Shown here in pieces: positions 1 through 6,010 of a DNA stretch of 6,010 nt; the first letter of the stretch is position 1, and every line of letters starts with the position of its first letter. The stretch comes from an uncultured Clostridia bacterium (GTDB lineage Bacteria; Bacillota; Clostridia; Oscillospirales; Butyricicoccaceae). The stretch covers positions 1 to 6,010 of the forward strand of contig CALYTA010000075.1 of the NCBI GenBank assembly GCA_945486175.1, read 5' to 3'. The notes beneath the pieces are model-generated. The model had not been told where the DNA came from. It made no database searches and saw only the letters and a list, made by a program, of their open reading frames with translations. The translations under genes were made by a program, and so were the position numbers.

Positions 1-671
1 CGCTGTATGTGCGCGTCATGGACTATAAGAGCGGACAGAAAAAATTTGAGCTGTCTGACCTGTGGTATGGATTGAATGTCCAGCTGCTGCTGTATCTGTT
101 CACCATTCAGGACCATGGATTGGAGCGCTACCGCGAAAAACTCGCACAGGAAATCGATGAAATTGTTCCGGCGGGCGCGCTGTATATCCCGACGCGCAAT
201 GCGCTGGTCAATGCGCCGCGCGGCACCGACGACGAGACCATCGAACGGCTGCGGCGCAAACAGCTACGGCGCTCCGGATTGCTGCTGGATGACCCCGAAG
301 TGATCGAGGCGATGGAGCACGGCATCACAAAGGACGGCGAATTTCTGCCGATTGGCTATCTGAAAAAGGGTGGCATGTCGGCAGCGAGCTTGAACAGCCT
401 TGCAAGCATGGAACAGATGGGCAAGCTGAGCGGGCATATCCGGCACATCCTGCGCAGCATGGGACACGAGCTGATGGAGGGCAAAATGGATGCGCGCCCG
501 GTACGGCGCGGCCCGACAGAGGATGCATGTACCTGGTGCCCATACCGCGCCGTGTGCCGCTTTGATGCGAAACTGGGCGATAAGCCGCACAACATAGCGA
601 AAATCAAGCCGGAGGAGTTCTGGCAGGACATTGACCGCGAACTGGAAGGAGGGCACGGACATGGGCGTTAA
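1..671 (+). CDS. addB: AddB, ATP-dependent helicase/nuclease subunit B, C-terminal part (5' end outside window)
   Basis: Last 222 residues of AddB, read in frame from base 3; the protein is normally about 1,150 aa, so most of it (including its N-terminal helicase-like half) lies upstream. AddB partners AddA in the cytoplasmic enzyme that resects double-strand breaks to prepare RecA-dependent repair. The visible part is the RecB-family nuclease core: the Asp-Tyr-Lys motif (D at 21-23, K at 27-29) in a VMDYKSG context, then the GLNVQLLLYL segment with the conserved Gln at 81-83 and Tyr at 93-95. Near the end are three cysteines spaced C-x2-C-x5-C (codons 528, 537, 555), the family's C-terminal iron-sulfur cluster ligands; the fourth ligand lies upstream, off the window. 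The reading frame ends in TAA and overlaps addA by 11 nt, which suggests one operon with coupled translation. Identity rests on these motifs plus the AddA neighbour. Confidence 0.95.
   Translation, partial: LYVRVMDYKSGQKKFELSDLWYGLNVQLLLYLFTIQDHGLERYREKLAQEIDEIVPAGALYIPTRNALVNAPRGTDDETIERLRRKQLRRSGLLLDDPEVIEAMEHGITKDGEFLPIGYLKKGGMSAASLNSLASMEQMGKLSGHIRHILRSMGHELMEGKMDARPVRRGPTEDACTWCPYRAVCRFDAKLGDKPHNIAKIKPEEFWQDIDRELEGGHGHGR
646..652 (+). promoter_or_regulatory. Ribosome binding site that fixes the addA start
   Basis: A full AAGGAGG lies inside the end of addB, 8 nt before the ATG at 661. It favours that ATG over an in-frame TTG at 631, which would add ten residues. Confidence 0.85.
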
Positions 672-3600
672 CTGGACAGAAGAACAGCGGGCAGCGATTT
701 CCAACCGCGGCGGCACGCTGCTGGTTTCAGCGGCAGCCGGTTCGGGCAAGACCGCTGTGCTGGTCGAGCGCGTTTTGCAGCGCGTGACCGACCCGGAAAA
801 TCCGTGCGATATCGATTCCTTCCTGATCGTCACATTTACCAAGGCGGCCGCAAGCGAGATGCGCGGCAAAATTGCCGATGCATTGACTGCGCTCGCGGCA
901 CAGCATCCGCGCGATGTGCGCCTGCGGCGCCAGCTGATGCTGGTGCACCGTGCGAAAATCACGACCGTGCATGCGTTCTGCATGAGCCTGCTGCGTGAGC
1001 ATTTCCATGAATTGGGCCTGCCGCCGGATTTCCGCACGGCAGATGAGAGTGAACAGGCCGCGATGCAGGCGGATGTGCTGGAAGACGTACTCGAAGCACA
1101 GTATGCGCGCGAGGACGAGGGATTTGCCGCACTGGTCGATATTCTGAGCGCGGGGCGCGATGACAAGCGGCTGAGCGATATTGTGCTGGAGACCTTCCGC
1201 AATTTGCAGGCATCGCCGCACCCGGCACGCGTGCTGGCGGGCTACCGCGCGCAGTTTGTGTGCCCGTTTGACCGGCTGGCAGACACCGACTGGGGGCGCG
1301 AGCTGCTGGACACGGCGAAAGGGCGCATCGAGTATGCGATTGCCGCGCTGGAAAATGCGCTGGACGAGATGCAGGGCGCGGAGGATGTGCGCCTGAAGTA
1401 TGAACCGGCGTTTCAGGATGATTTCAATGCCGCGCGCACGCTGCTCACGCTCGTCGGGGACGGCGCATGGAATGCCGCCGTGCAGCAGTGCCGCGAGATA
1501 CGGCGCAACCGCATGAAGCTGGGTGCAGTGCGCGGCTATGAGGACAAGGCATTTCTCGACCGGCTCAAGCAGGCGCGCGAAACCTGGAAGGAAATTTCGT
1601 TCGAGCTGATGGACAGCGTGCTGTGCATGACGGAGGAAGAAGTCCGGTTGGATATGGACATGATGGCGCCCGCCGTGTGCGCACTGTGCGACACGGTACA
1701 GGCGTTTATGGACGCCTACCAGCAGGAGAAGCTGCGGCGCGGCGTCGTGGATTTCAATGACCTGGAGCACTTCGCGGTCGGGCTGTTGACCGATGCGGAC
1801 GGTGCGCCGACCCAGCTGGCGAACGACATGCATTTTTCCGAAATCATGGTCGACGAATATCAGGACACCAACGCGGTGCAGGACGCGATTTTCCGCGCGG
1901 TCAGCGACGAAGAAAAAAATATCTTCATGGTCGGCGATGTCAAGCAGAGCATTTACCGCTTCCGTCTCGCCAATCCTGCGATTTTCCTGCAAAAGTATCT
2001 GGCATACCATGATGCAGAGGACGTCACGGATGCCGCGCCGCGCCGTGTTGTGCTCTCGAAAAACTTCCGTTCGCGCCCGCAGGTATTGGACAGCGTCAAT
2101 TTCCTGTTTTCCGCGCTGATGAGCGAGCAGCTGGGTGATCTGGATTATACCGACCGGGAGGCGCTGCATGTCGGCGCGTCGTTCCCGCAGGGAATGGACG
2201 ATTACCGCACGGAGGTCTGCCTGCTGGAGACACAGTCGGACGATGAGGACGCGCCGGAGGCCATCCGGCAGGAGGCGGATTACTGTGCCGGACGCATCCG
2301 GGAGATGCTGGAAAGCGGCTTCCGCGTGACAGACAAGCAGACGGGCGGACTGCGCCCGTGCCGTCCGGAGGATTTTGTCATCCTGCTGCGCTCCGCCAAA
2401 AACAAAGCGCCGGTGTTCCAGAAGGCGCTGAGCGAATGCGGCATTCCGGCAGGGGCAGATGCACCAGATGACATGCTGGACACGCCGGAGATACACACGC
2501 TGGTGTCATGGCTGGAAATTGTGGACAATCCGCGGCAGGATGTGCCGCTGCTGGCTGCACTGACCTCACCGCTCGCGGGCTTTACCGAGCAGGAGCTGGC
2601 AGAGATCCGGCTGGCTGACCGCGACAGCGATTTTTACACCGCGCTGCGCGCGTCTTCCGACACAAACGAAAAGGCGCGCGCGTTTCTGGAGCAGCTGGAT
2701 GAGCTGCGCCTGTTCGCGGCGGATGTGCCGGTGCGCCAGCTGCTGTGGCACATTGTGGACAGCACGGGCGCGATGGGTATTTTCGGCGCGATGCCGGGCG
2801 GACGCGCACGGCAGCACCATATCACGGCACTGACCGAGCTGGCGGGCACATTTGAACGCGGCGGCAGCCGCGGCCTGTTTGCCTTTGTGCGCTTCCTGCG
2901 GGAGCTGCGCGAGACAGACGGCACGCTGACCGTGCCGGACAGCGAGGAAGCCGCGGGCATGGTGCGCATCATGACAATTCACAAATCCAAGGGACTGGAA
3001 TTTCCGATTGTCATTCTGGCGAACTGCGCGAAGCAGTTCAACGAGCTCGACCTGCATAAGCCCGTGCTGCTGCATGAGCGCATGGGCATCAGCATGCGCT
3101 GCCGCGACATGTCGCGCGGCATCCAGTACGACGGGCTCGACCGGCGGGCAATGGCGTGCGCACTGCGCCGCGAGATGGTGAGTGAGGAGTTGCGCGTGCT
3201 GTATGTCGCACTGACGCGCGCGAAGGAAAAAATCATCTGTACGTGTGCGGTGCGCGATGCGGCAAAGCAGGCGGAAAAATGGGCGGCAATTGCGTCGCTC
3301 GACCCCATTCCACCGTATGCGCTGGCGGGTGCAAACCAGTATGCGCTGTGGCTGTGCGTGCCACTGCTGCGCCATCCGAGCGCCGCGCCGCTGCGCGCGC
3401 TGTGCTCCCAGCCGCCGGAGCTGGATGTGCATGCGCCCGACTGCTTTGCGGTGCGCATTGTGCCGTATCAGCGGCAGGAAGCAGCTGAACAGGCAGAAAT
3501 ACACGGGGAATTTGCGGAGATCGAACGGCTGGAGGCACCCACGCTGCGCCCATATGCGGCGGATGTGCTCAGTGACCTGCCGTCCAAGCTGACAGCGACA

Positions 3601-4236
3601 GCCATCACCGATTCGTTTCGCGCGCAGGAGGCACAGGAGGATACCCAGCCGCCGAAATACAGCGTCGAGCTGCGCCGCCCGTTCTTTGATCGCGATGCGC
3701 GCGGGCTGACGCCGTCGGAAATCGGCACGGCGCATCATCTGTTTTTGCAGTTCTGCGATTTTGCGCGTTGCGAGAGCGCGGAGGGGCGCGAAGCCGAACG
3801 CGAACGCCTGCGGGCGCGGCATATCCTGAGTGACGCGCAGGCGGATGCGATTGAGATGGACAACATTGCCGCCTTTTTTTCGTCCGACCTCTATCAGAAG
3901 CTAAAGAATGCGCAGGCGGTGCACCGCGAGTTCAAATTTTCCGTGCTTGTCCCGGCGGGCGACTATTATCCACAGGCTGTGGATTTCCCGGAGGAGCGCG
4001 TGCTCATGCAGGGCGTCATCGACTGCCTGATTGAGACCGCGGACGGCCTGCTTGTGCTCGATTTCAAGACCGACCGCGTGCCGAAGAGCAAGGTGCGCGA
4101 GCGCGCGGAGCGCTACCGCGCCCAGCTGTCCGCTTACCGCCGCGCAGCGGAGGAGGTATTCGGCAGACCGGTGTGCGCGTGCGCGCTGTTCTTCCTGCAC
4201 AGCGGGCAGACAGTCTGGCTGCGCGAAACGGAATAA
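661..4236 (+). CDS. addA: AddA, ATP-dependent helicase/nuclease subunit A
   Basis: Complete 1,191-aa AddA, close to the usual length. It is the 3'-5' superfamily 1 helicase of AddAB with a C-terminal nuclease, acting on double-strand ends. Motifs in order: Walker A AAAGSGKT (24-31), motif Ia VTFTKAAASEMR (57-68), TVHAFC (102-107), the VDFNDLEHF segment (363-371), Walker B with D398-E399 followed by QDTN (401-404), motif III GDVKQSIYRFR (425-435), NFRS (468-471), motif V TIHKSKGLEFP (772-782) and motif VI LYVALTRAKE (847-856). The nuclease has GTAHH (1022-1026, His1026 the likely metal ligand), D1121 in GVID, D1134 and K1136 in DFKT, and Q1155-x3-Y1159. All catalytic residues expected of the family are present, so both activities should be intact. 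The start is ATG 661, set by the ribosome binding site and the typical N-terminus with NWTEEQ. No obvious intrinsic terminator follows. Confidence 0.98.
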   Translation: MGVNWTEEQRAAISNRGGTLLVSAAAGSGKTAVLVERVLQRVTDPENPCDIDSFLIVTFTKAAASEMRGKIADALTALAAQHPRDVRLRRQLMLVHRAKITTVHAFCMSLLREHFHELGLPPDFRTADESEQAAMQADVLEDVLEAQYAREDEGFAALVDILSAGRDDKRLSDIVLETFRNLQASPHPARVLAGYRAQFVCPFDRLADTDWGRELLDTAKGRIEYAIAALENALDEMQGAEDVRLKYEPAFQDDFNAARTLLTLVGDGAWNAAVQQCREIRRNRMKLGAVRGYEDKAFLDRLKQARETWKEISFELMDSVLCMTEEEVRLDMDMMAPAVCALCDTVQAFMDAYQQEKLRRGVVDFNDLEHFAVGLLTDADGAPTQLANDMHFSEIMVDEYQDTNAVQDAIFRAVSDEEKNIFMVGDVKQSIYRFRLANPAIFLQKYLAYHDAEDVTDAAPRRVVLSKNFRSRPQVLDSVNFLFSALMSEQLGDLDYTDREALHVGASFPQGMDDYRTEVCLLETQSDDEDAPEAIRQEADYCAGRIREMLESGFRVTDKQTGGLRPCRPEDFVILLRSAKNKAPVFQKALSECGIPAGADAPDDMLDTPEIHTLVSWLEIVDNPRQDVPLLAALTSPLAGFTEQELAEIRLADRDSDFYTALRASSDTNEKARAFLEQLDELRLFAADVPVRQLLWHIVDSTGAMGIFGAMPGGRARQHHITALTELAGTFERGGSRGLFAFVRFLRELRETDGTLTVPDSEEAAGMVRIMTIHKSKGLEFPIVILANCAKQFNELDLHKPVLLHERMGISMRCRDMSRGIQYDGLDRRAMACALRREMVSEELRVLYVALTRAKEKIICTCAVRDAAKQAEKWAAIASLDPIPPYALAGANQYALWLCVPLLRHPSAAPLRALCSQPPELDVHAPDCFAVRIVPYQRQEAAEQAEIHGEFAEIERLEAPTLRPYAADVLSDLPSKLTATAITDSFRAQEAQEDTQPPKYSVELRRPFFDRDARGLTPSEIGTAHHLFLQFCDFARCESAEGREAERERLRARHILSDAQADAIEMDNIAAFFSSDLYQKLKNAQAVHREFKFSVLVPAGDYYPQAVDFPEERVLMQGVIDCLIETADGLLVLDFKTDRVPKSKVRERAERYRAQLSAYRRAAEEVFGRPVCACALFFLHSGQTVWLRETE

Positions 4237-4357
4237 GCCATACAGCGGCAAAACCGGTATAAATCGCAAAAAACACAGCTTTTGCGGCACAGACTGCTCC
4301 TTTCAAAGGAAAAACCCGCCTTCGTTCAACAAAATATACGCGAAACAAAAAAAGTTC

Positions 4358-4389
4358 TTGCATTTCAAAGGTCGTTGTGATATCATAAT
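4358..4389 (+). promoter_or_regulatory. Predicted sigma-A promoter of rpmE
   Basis: The -35 box TTGCAT (4358-4363) is 17 nt from the -10 box TATCAT (4381-4386), with an extended -10 TG at 4378-4379. An overlapping CATAAT at 4384-4389 is an alternative -10. An A-rich tract just upstream (about 4328-4353) could serve as an UP element, as often seen for ribosomal protein genes. Transcription would start near 4393, giving a leader of about 38 nt. This is prediction from consensus only. Confidence 0.65.
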
Positions 4390-4430
4390 TTTACGACTGT
4401 AAGGCTTATGCGGAAAGAGGTGAATCGAAA

Positions 4431-4634
4431 ATGAAGGAAGGAATCCATCCGAACTACAAGCCGACTACCATTCGTTGTGCTTGTGGCGCTGTATATGAGA
4501 CCGCTTCCACCAAGGAGAATATCTCGGTAGAAATCTGCTCCAAGTGCCACCCGTTCTTTACCGGTAAGCAGAAGCTCGTTGATACCGGCGGACGTGTTGA
4601 CCGCTTCAAGAGAAGATTCAATCTTGACAAGTGA
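4431..4634 (+). CDS. rpmE: 50S ribosomal protein L31, zinc-binding type
   Basis: Complete 67-aa protein with the L31 hallmarks: the N-terminal IHPNY, and the near-invariant [11 protein letters not shown] (37-47) and [12 protein letters not shown] (52-63). It sits at the large-subunit central protuberance and helps form bridges to the small subunit. Cys16, Cys18, Cys36 and Cys39 form the zinc site, so this is the zinc-requiring (C+) form and not the zinc-free paralogue made under zinc starvation. Start ATG 4431 follows AAAGAGGTG (4414-4422) by 8 nt. It has its own promoter and a strong terminator, so it is probably a single-gene unit. Its coding DNA is visibly less GC-rich than addA, with restricted codon choice as usual for highly expressed genes. 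Confidence 0.98.
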   Translation: MKEGIHPNYKPTTIRCACGAVYETASTKENISVEICSKCHPFFTGKQKLVDTGGRVDRFKRRFNLDK

Positions 4635-4641
4635 TTTTATG

Positions 4642-4669
4642 AACCCGTCCCTCTTTGGGGCGGGTTTTT
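4642..4669 (+). terminator. Intrinsic terminator after rpmE
   Basis: Ten-bp stem: AACCCGTCCC (4642-4651) pairs with GGGGCGGGTT (4657-4666), with one G-T wobble and a 5-nt loop TCTTT. The stem runs into a T tract (4665-4669). It starts 7 nt after the rpmE stop codon. Confidence 0.92.
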
Positions 4670-4703
4670 GCTTGCCGGATTTGTTACAAAATACGATGAC
4701 TGC

Positions 4704-4708
4704 GGAGG
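4704..4708 (+). promoter_or_regulatory. Ribosome binding site fixing the start of the cysteine-rich gene
   Basis: GGAGG 8 nt before ATG 4717. It argues against the in-frame ATG at 4696, which lies upstream of this site and has no good binding site of its own. Confidence 0.8.
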
Positions 4709-4716
4709 GATTACAG

Positions 4717-5100
4717 ATGTTGAAGGAACGTGCAACCGAATACTACAAAAAGGGTTACAACTGTGCGGAGACCATCATCCGCGCGGCAAATGATGAGTAC
4801 CAGCTCGGCCTGACTGAGGATGCCATGAAGCTGTGCGGCGGCTTCGGCGGCGGCATGGGCTGCGGCAAGGCGTGCGGCGCGCTGTGCGGCGGCATCAGTG
4901 CCATCAGCGCAAAGCTGATCGATACCAAGGCGCATGAAACACCGGAGCTGCGTGCGGACTGCACCAGGCTGGTCGCAGCATTCAACCGCATTCTCGGCGA
5001 CACCGAATGTAAGAATCTGAAGGCGAAATATTATTCAGGCTCCGGCTGCCTGGAGACCGTCCTGCTCGGCTGCGAGGCGCTTGAGAGCGTCATGGAGTGA
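4717..5100 (+). CDS. C_GCAxxG_C_C family cysteine-rich protein
   Basis: Small soluble protein of 127 aa with nine cysteines (16, 40, 49, 53, 57, 82, 98, 111, 119). The layout matches the family named for its C...GCAxxG...C...C pattern: an N-terminal GYNCAE (13-18) after a short helix, a glycine-rich core CGGFGGGMGCGKACGALCGG (40-59), then spaced Cys82, Cys98 and a late Cys111. No signal peptide or membrane segment is seen. The family is widespread in anaerobes and is presumed to bind metal or act in redox chemistry, sometimes beside redox or transport genes, but its biochemical role is not established and I do not assign one. Here it stands alone between two terminators, 82 nt after rpmE. Only a weak candidate promoter is visible upstream (TTGCTT 4668, TACGAT 4692), so read-through from rpmE is an alternative source of transcript. 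Confidence 0.88.
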   Translation: MLKERATEYYKKGYNCAETIIRAANDEYQLGLTEDAMKLCGGFGGGMGCGKACGALCGGISAISAKLIDTKAHETPELRADCTRLVAAFNRILGDTECKNLKAKYYSGSGCLETVLLGCEALESVME

Positions 5101-5122
5101 GAACAGTCTGAAATTCGCACGG

Positions 5123-5157
5123 AAAGGAGTCGCTTTTTGTCAGCGGCTTCTTTTTTT
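5123..5157 (+). terminator. Intrinsic terminator after the cysteine-rich gene
   Basis: Eleven-bp stem: AAGGAGTCGCT (5124-5134) pairs with AGCGGCTTCTT (5142-5152), with two G-T wobbles and a 7-nt loop, leading into a run of seven T (5151-5157). The AAAGGAG in its left arm looks like a ribosome binding site but has no start codon behind it. Confidence 0.88.
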
Positions 5158-5168
5158 GCCCATTTTGA

Positions 5169-5218
5169 TTGAAAAAGCGGGAAAATCATAGTATGATATA
5201 AAATTGATCTGATATACT
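5169..5218 (+). promoter_or_regulatory. Predicted promoter region of the YoaK-like gene
   Basis: The best sigma-A candidate is TTGAAA (5169-5174), a 17-nt spacer, then TATGAT (5192-5197), five of six matches in each box. A second possible -10, TATACT (5213-5218) with an extended TG at 5210-5211, has no recognisable -35. Inverted and direct repeats overlap both -10 candidates. Confidence 0.55.
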
Positions 5219-5220
5219 AT
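5188..5220. repeat. Inverted repeat ATAGTAT...ATACTAT over the promoter
   Basis: Perfect 7-bp arms at 5188-5194 and 5214-5220, separated by 19 nt. A second, direct repeat of TGATATA sits inside it at 5194-5200 and 5210-5216, a 16-nt period. The region is very AT-rich, so chance is a real possibility. If functional, it would be an operator covering the -10 elements. Confidence 0.4.
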
Positions 5221-5230
5221 TTTTTGACGA

Positions 5231-5237
5231 AAGAGGG
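5231..5237 (+). promoter_or_regulatory. Ribosome binding site fixing a GTG start
   Basis: AAGAGGG is 8 nt before GTG 5246. The GTG at 5237 overlaps this site, and the ATG at 5267 has no comparable site, so 5246 is the preferred start. Confidence 0.65.
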
Positions 5238-5245
5238 TGTGTCCT

Positions 5246-5917
5246 GTGGCCGGGAAACACGGGCAGATGTCCGAATCGCTGCTGGTCGGCACGCTGCTGG
5301 CGCTCGCCGGAGGCTTCATGGATGCCTATACCTACCTGATCCGTGACCAGGTGTTCGCCAACGCGCAGACAGGCAACATCGTCCTGCTGGGACTGCACCT
5401 GATGAACGGCGAATGGATGCACGCACTGTATTATTTTATCCCGATTGTGTCTTTTTCCGTGGGTGTGCTGCTCGTGCTGGTCATCCGCGGGCGCATGCAG
5501 GAAAACCGCGCGCTGCACTGGCGGCAGCTGGTGCTTGCGCTGGAAATCATTCTGCTGTTTGTGGTGGCATTTTTGCCGCAGAACCTGAATATGCTGGCAA
5601 ATGTGCTGGTGTCGTTCACCTGCGCGATGCAGGTCGAGTGCTTCCGCAAGATTCGCGGCGTGACCTGTGCCACGACGATGTGTACGGGCAATCTGCGCTC
5701 CGGCACCGAGCTGCTGTGGAATTACCGCAGGTCGGGCGATCCCGACCAGAAGCGGCGCGGAATGCATTATATTATTGTAGACCTCGTGTTTGTCGCCGGG
5801 GCAATGCTCGGCGCACTGGTCACGCGGTTTACAGCGGAAAAGGCCATTCTGACGGCATGTGTACTGCTGGGTGCAGCCTTTGCCGCCATGTTTTTGGAAG
5901 AAGATATCTTTACCTGA
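5246..5917 (+). CDS. DUF1275/YoaK-type multi-pass membrane protein
   Basis: A 223-aa integral membrane protein. About six hydrophobic segments can be read: roughly 11-31, 62-80, 95-110, 114-128, 176-193 and 200-217. The signature of DUF1275 is present near the N-terminus: AGGFMDAYTYL (21-31) followed by FANAQTGNIVLLG (37-49). A second TGN appears at 147-149 after a similar stretch, suggesting an internal duplication. The length matches the family, usually 200-250 aa. Members are found in many bacteria, are often annotated as YoaK or as membrane proteins of unknown function, and no transported substrate is established; I do not propose one. Four cysteines (126, 132, 141, 146) cluster in the second half. 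GTG 5246 is chosen as start; ATG 5267 would remove seven residues without touching the motif. It has a promoter of its own, and the next gene begins 19 nt after it, so the two probably share a transcript. Confidence 0.88.
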   Translation: MAGKHGQMSESLLVGTLLALAGGFMDAYTYLIRDQVFANAQTGNIVLLGLHLMNGEWMHALYYFIPIVSFSVGVLLVLVIRGRMQENRALHWRQLVLALEIILLFVVAFLPQNLNMLANVLVSFTCAMQVECFRKIRGVTCATTMCTGNLRSGTELLWNYRRSGDPDQKRRGMHYIIVDLVFVAGAMLGALVTRFTAEKAILTACVLLGAAFAAMFLEEDIFT

Positions 5918-5921
5918 CCGG

Positions 5922-5929
5922 AAGGAGGG
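5922..5929 (+). promoter_or_regulatory. Ribosome binding site of the downstream gene
   Basis: AAGGAGGG, with GTG 5937 beginning 8 nt after AAGGAGG. It is nearly identical to the addA site and is the main evidence that a real gene starts here. Confidence 0.8.
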
Positions 5930-5936
5930 ACAGGCT

Positions 5937-6010
5937 GTGGAAGAATGGATGGAAGAGATGGAGTCGGACCGGGCGGTGCTCGTCGGCCTGCATGCGTCGG
6001 TGTTTACCGC
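5937..6010 (+). CDS. Start of a further gene, possibly the GTPase HflX (truncated by window edge)
   Basis: Only 24 codons plus two bases are visible. The reading begins at GTG 5937 with an acidic stretch (EEWMEEMESD) followed by RAVLVGLHASVF. An acidic or charged lead followed by an R/K-A-V/I-L-V-G strand is typical of the N-terminal domain of HflX, the ribosome-associated GTPase, but that is a short and weak match and no GTPase motif is in view. A later in-frame ATG at 5949 is a possible alternative start, though the strong ribosome binding site fits GTG 5937. The 19-nt gap after the YoaK-like gene suggests co-transcription. Existence of the gene is well supported; its identity is tentative, so no symbol is given. 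Confidence 0.6.
   Translation, partial: MEEWMEEMESDRAVLVGLHASVFT

Noticed and set aside
631..660. Ten-residue N-terminal extension of AddA from a TTG
   Set aside because: No binding site fits that TTG, whereas AAGGAGG is ideally placed for ATG 661, and the family normally begins just before the WTEEQ segment.
727..2496. 589-aa open frame on the - strand opposite addA, and other long antisense frames (264-1202, 2566-3822)
   Set aside because: They lie wholly within addB or addA, whose motifs are unmistakable. GC-rich codon bias leaves few stops in the opposite strand. The translations are rich in Arg, His, Cys and Ala with no recognisable domain or ribosome binding site.
4265..4286. Hairpin CGCAAAA/TTTTGCG as an addA terminator
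   Set aside because: A 7-bp stem with only three GC pairs and no T run after it is not a convincing intrinsic terminator.
4031..4402. 123-aa + strand frame running from inside addA into the intergenic gap
   Set aside because: It is a shifted-frame shadow of the addA nuclease domain, Arg/Cys/Ser-rich, without a ribosome binding site, and runs through the rpmE promoter.
4579..4716. In-frame upstream extension of the cysteine-rich protein through the end of rpmE
   Set aside because: It would cross the rpmE coding end and the terminator, has no family homology, and the GGAGG at 4704 points to ATG 4717.
5186..5767. 193-aa - strand frame opposite the YoaK-like gene
   Set aside because: It is a shadow of the membrane protein gene. 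It is His/Gln-rich with no family features, and the + strand frame carries the DUF1275 signature.
1..6010. Mobile element, CRISPR, tRNA/rRNA, riboswitch or defence island
   Set aside because: No terminal repeats, transposase, repeat-spacer array, tRNA fold or known aptamer core was seen. AddAB is a core repair enzyme here, and the neighbours are housekeeping or single unknown genes.

Overview
This is an ordinary chromosomal stretch from what looks like a GC-rich, low-branching Bacillota, most likely a gut Clostridia of the Oscillospirales/Ruminococcaceae type. The reasons are AddAB (rather than RecBCD) as the recombination nuclease, strong AAGGAGG-type ribosome binding sites, GTG starts, GC-rich coding DNA with AT-rich intergenic promoters, and a lone zinc-type rpmE followed by a C_GCAxxG_C_C protein. 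The taxonomic placement is inference from these traits. No sequence search was possible. All recognised genes lie on the + strand.

Layout: positions 1-671 hold the 3' end of addB (nuclease core and three iron-sulfur cysteines). It overlaps by 11 nt the complete addA (661-4236), which carries all the expected UvrD-type helicase motifs and an intact C-terminal nuclease. Together they encode the helicase-nuclease that processes double-strand breaks. A 194-nt AT-rich gap (4237-4430) shows no clear addAB terminator but holds a good promoter for rpmE (4431-4634), the zinc-ribbon form of ribosomal protein L31, which ends in a strong intrinsic terminator. Next is a 127-aa cysteine-rich C_GCAxxG_C_C family protein (4717-5100) with its own terminator. 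After an AT-rich promoter region containing an inverted and a direct repeat comes a DUF1275/YoaK-type membrane protein (5246-5917). Nineteen bases after it a further gene starts (5937 to the window edge), tentatively HflX.

The genes fall into four transcription blocks: addB-addA, rpmE, the cysteine-rich gene, and yoaK-like plus the downstream gene. Apart from addAB there is no evident functional link between them. I found no mobile element, CRISPR array, tRNA, rRNA or defence island, and no evidence for a new biological system. The points most worth a second look are the repeat structure over the yoaK-like promoter, the apparent internal duplication in that membrane protein, the cysteine-rich protein, and the possible regulation upstream of rpmE.
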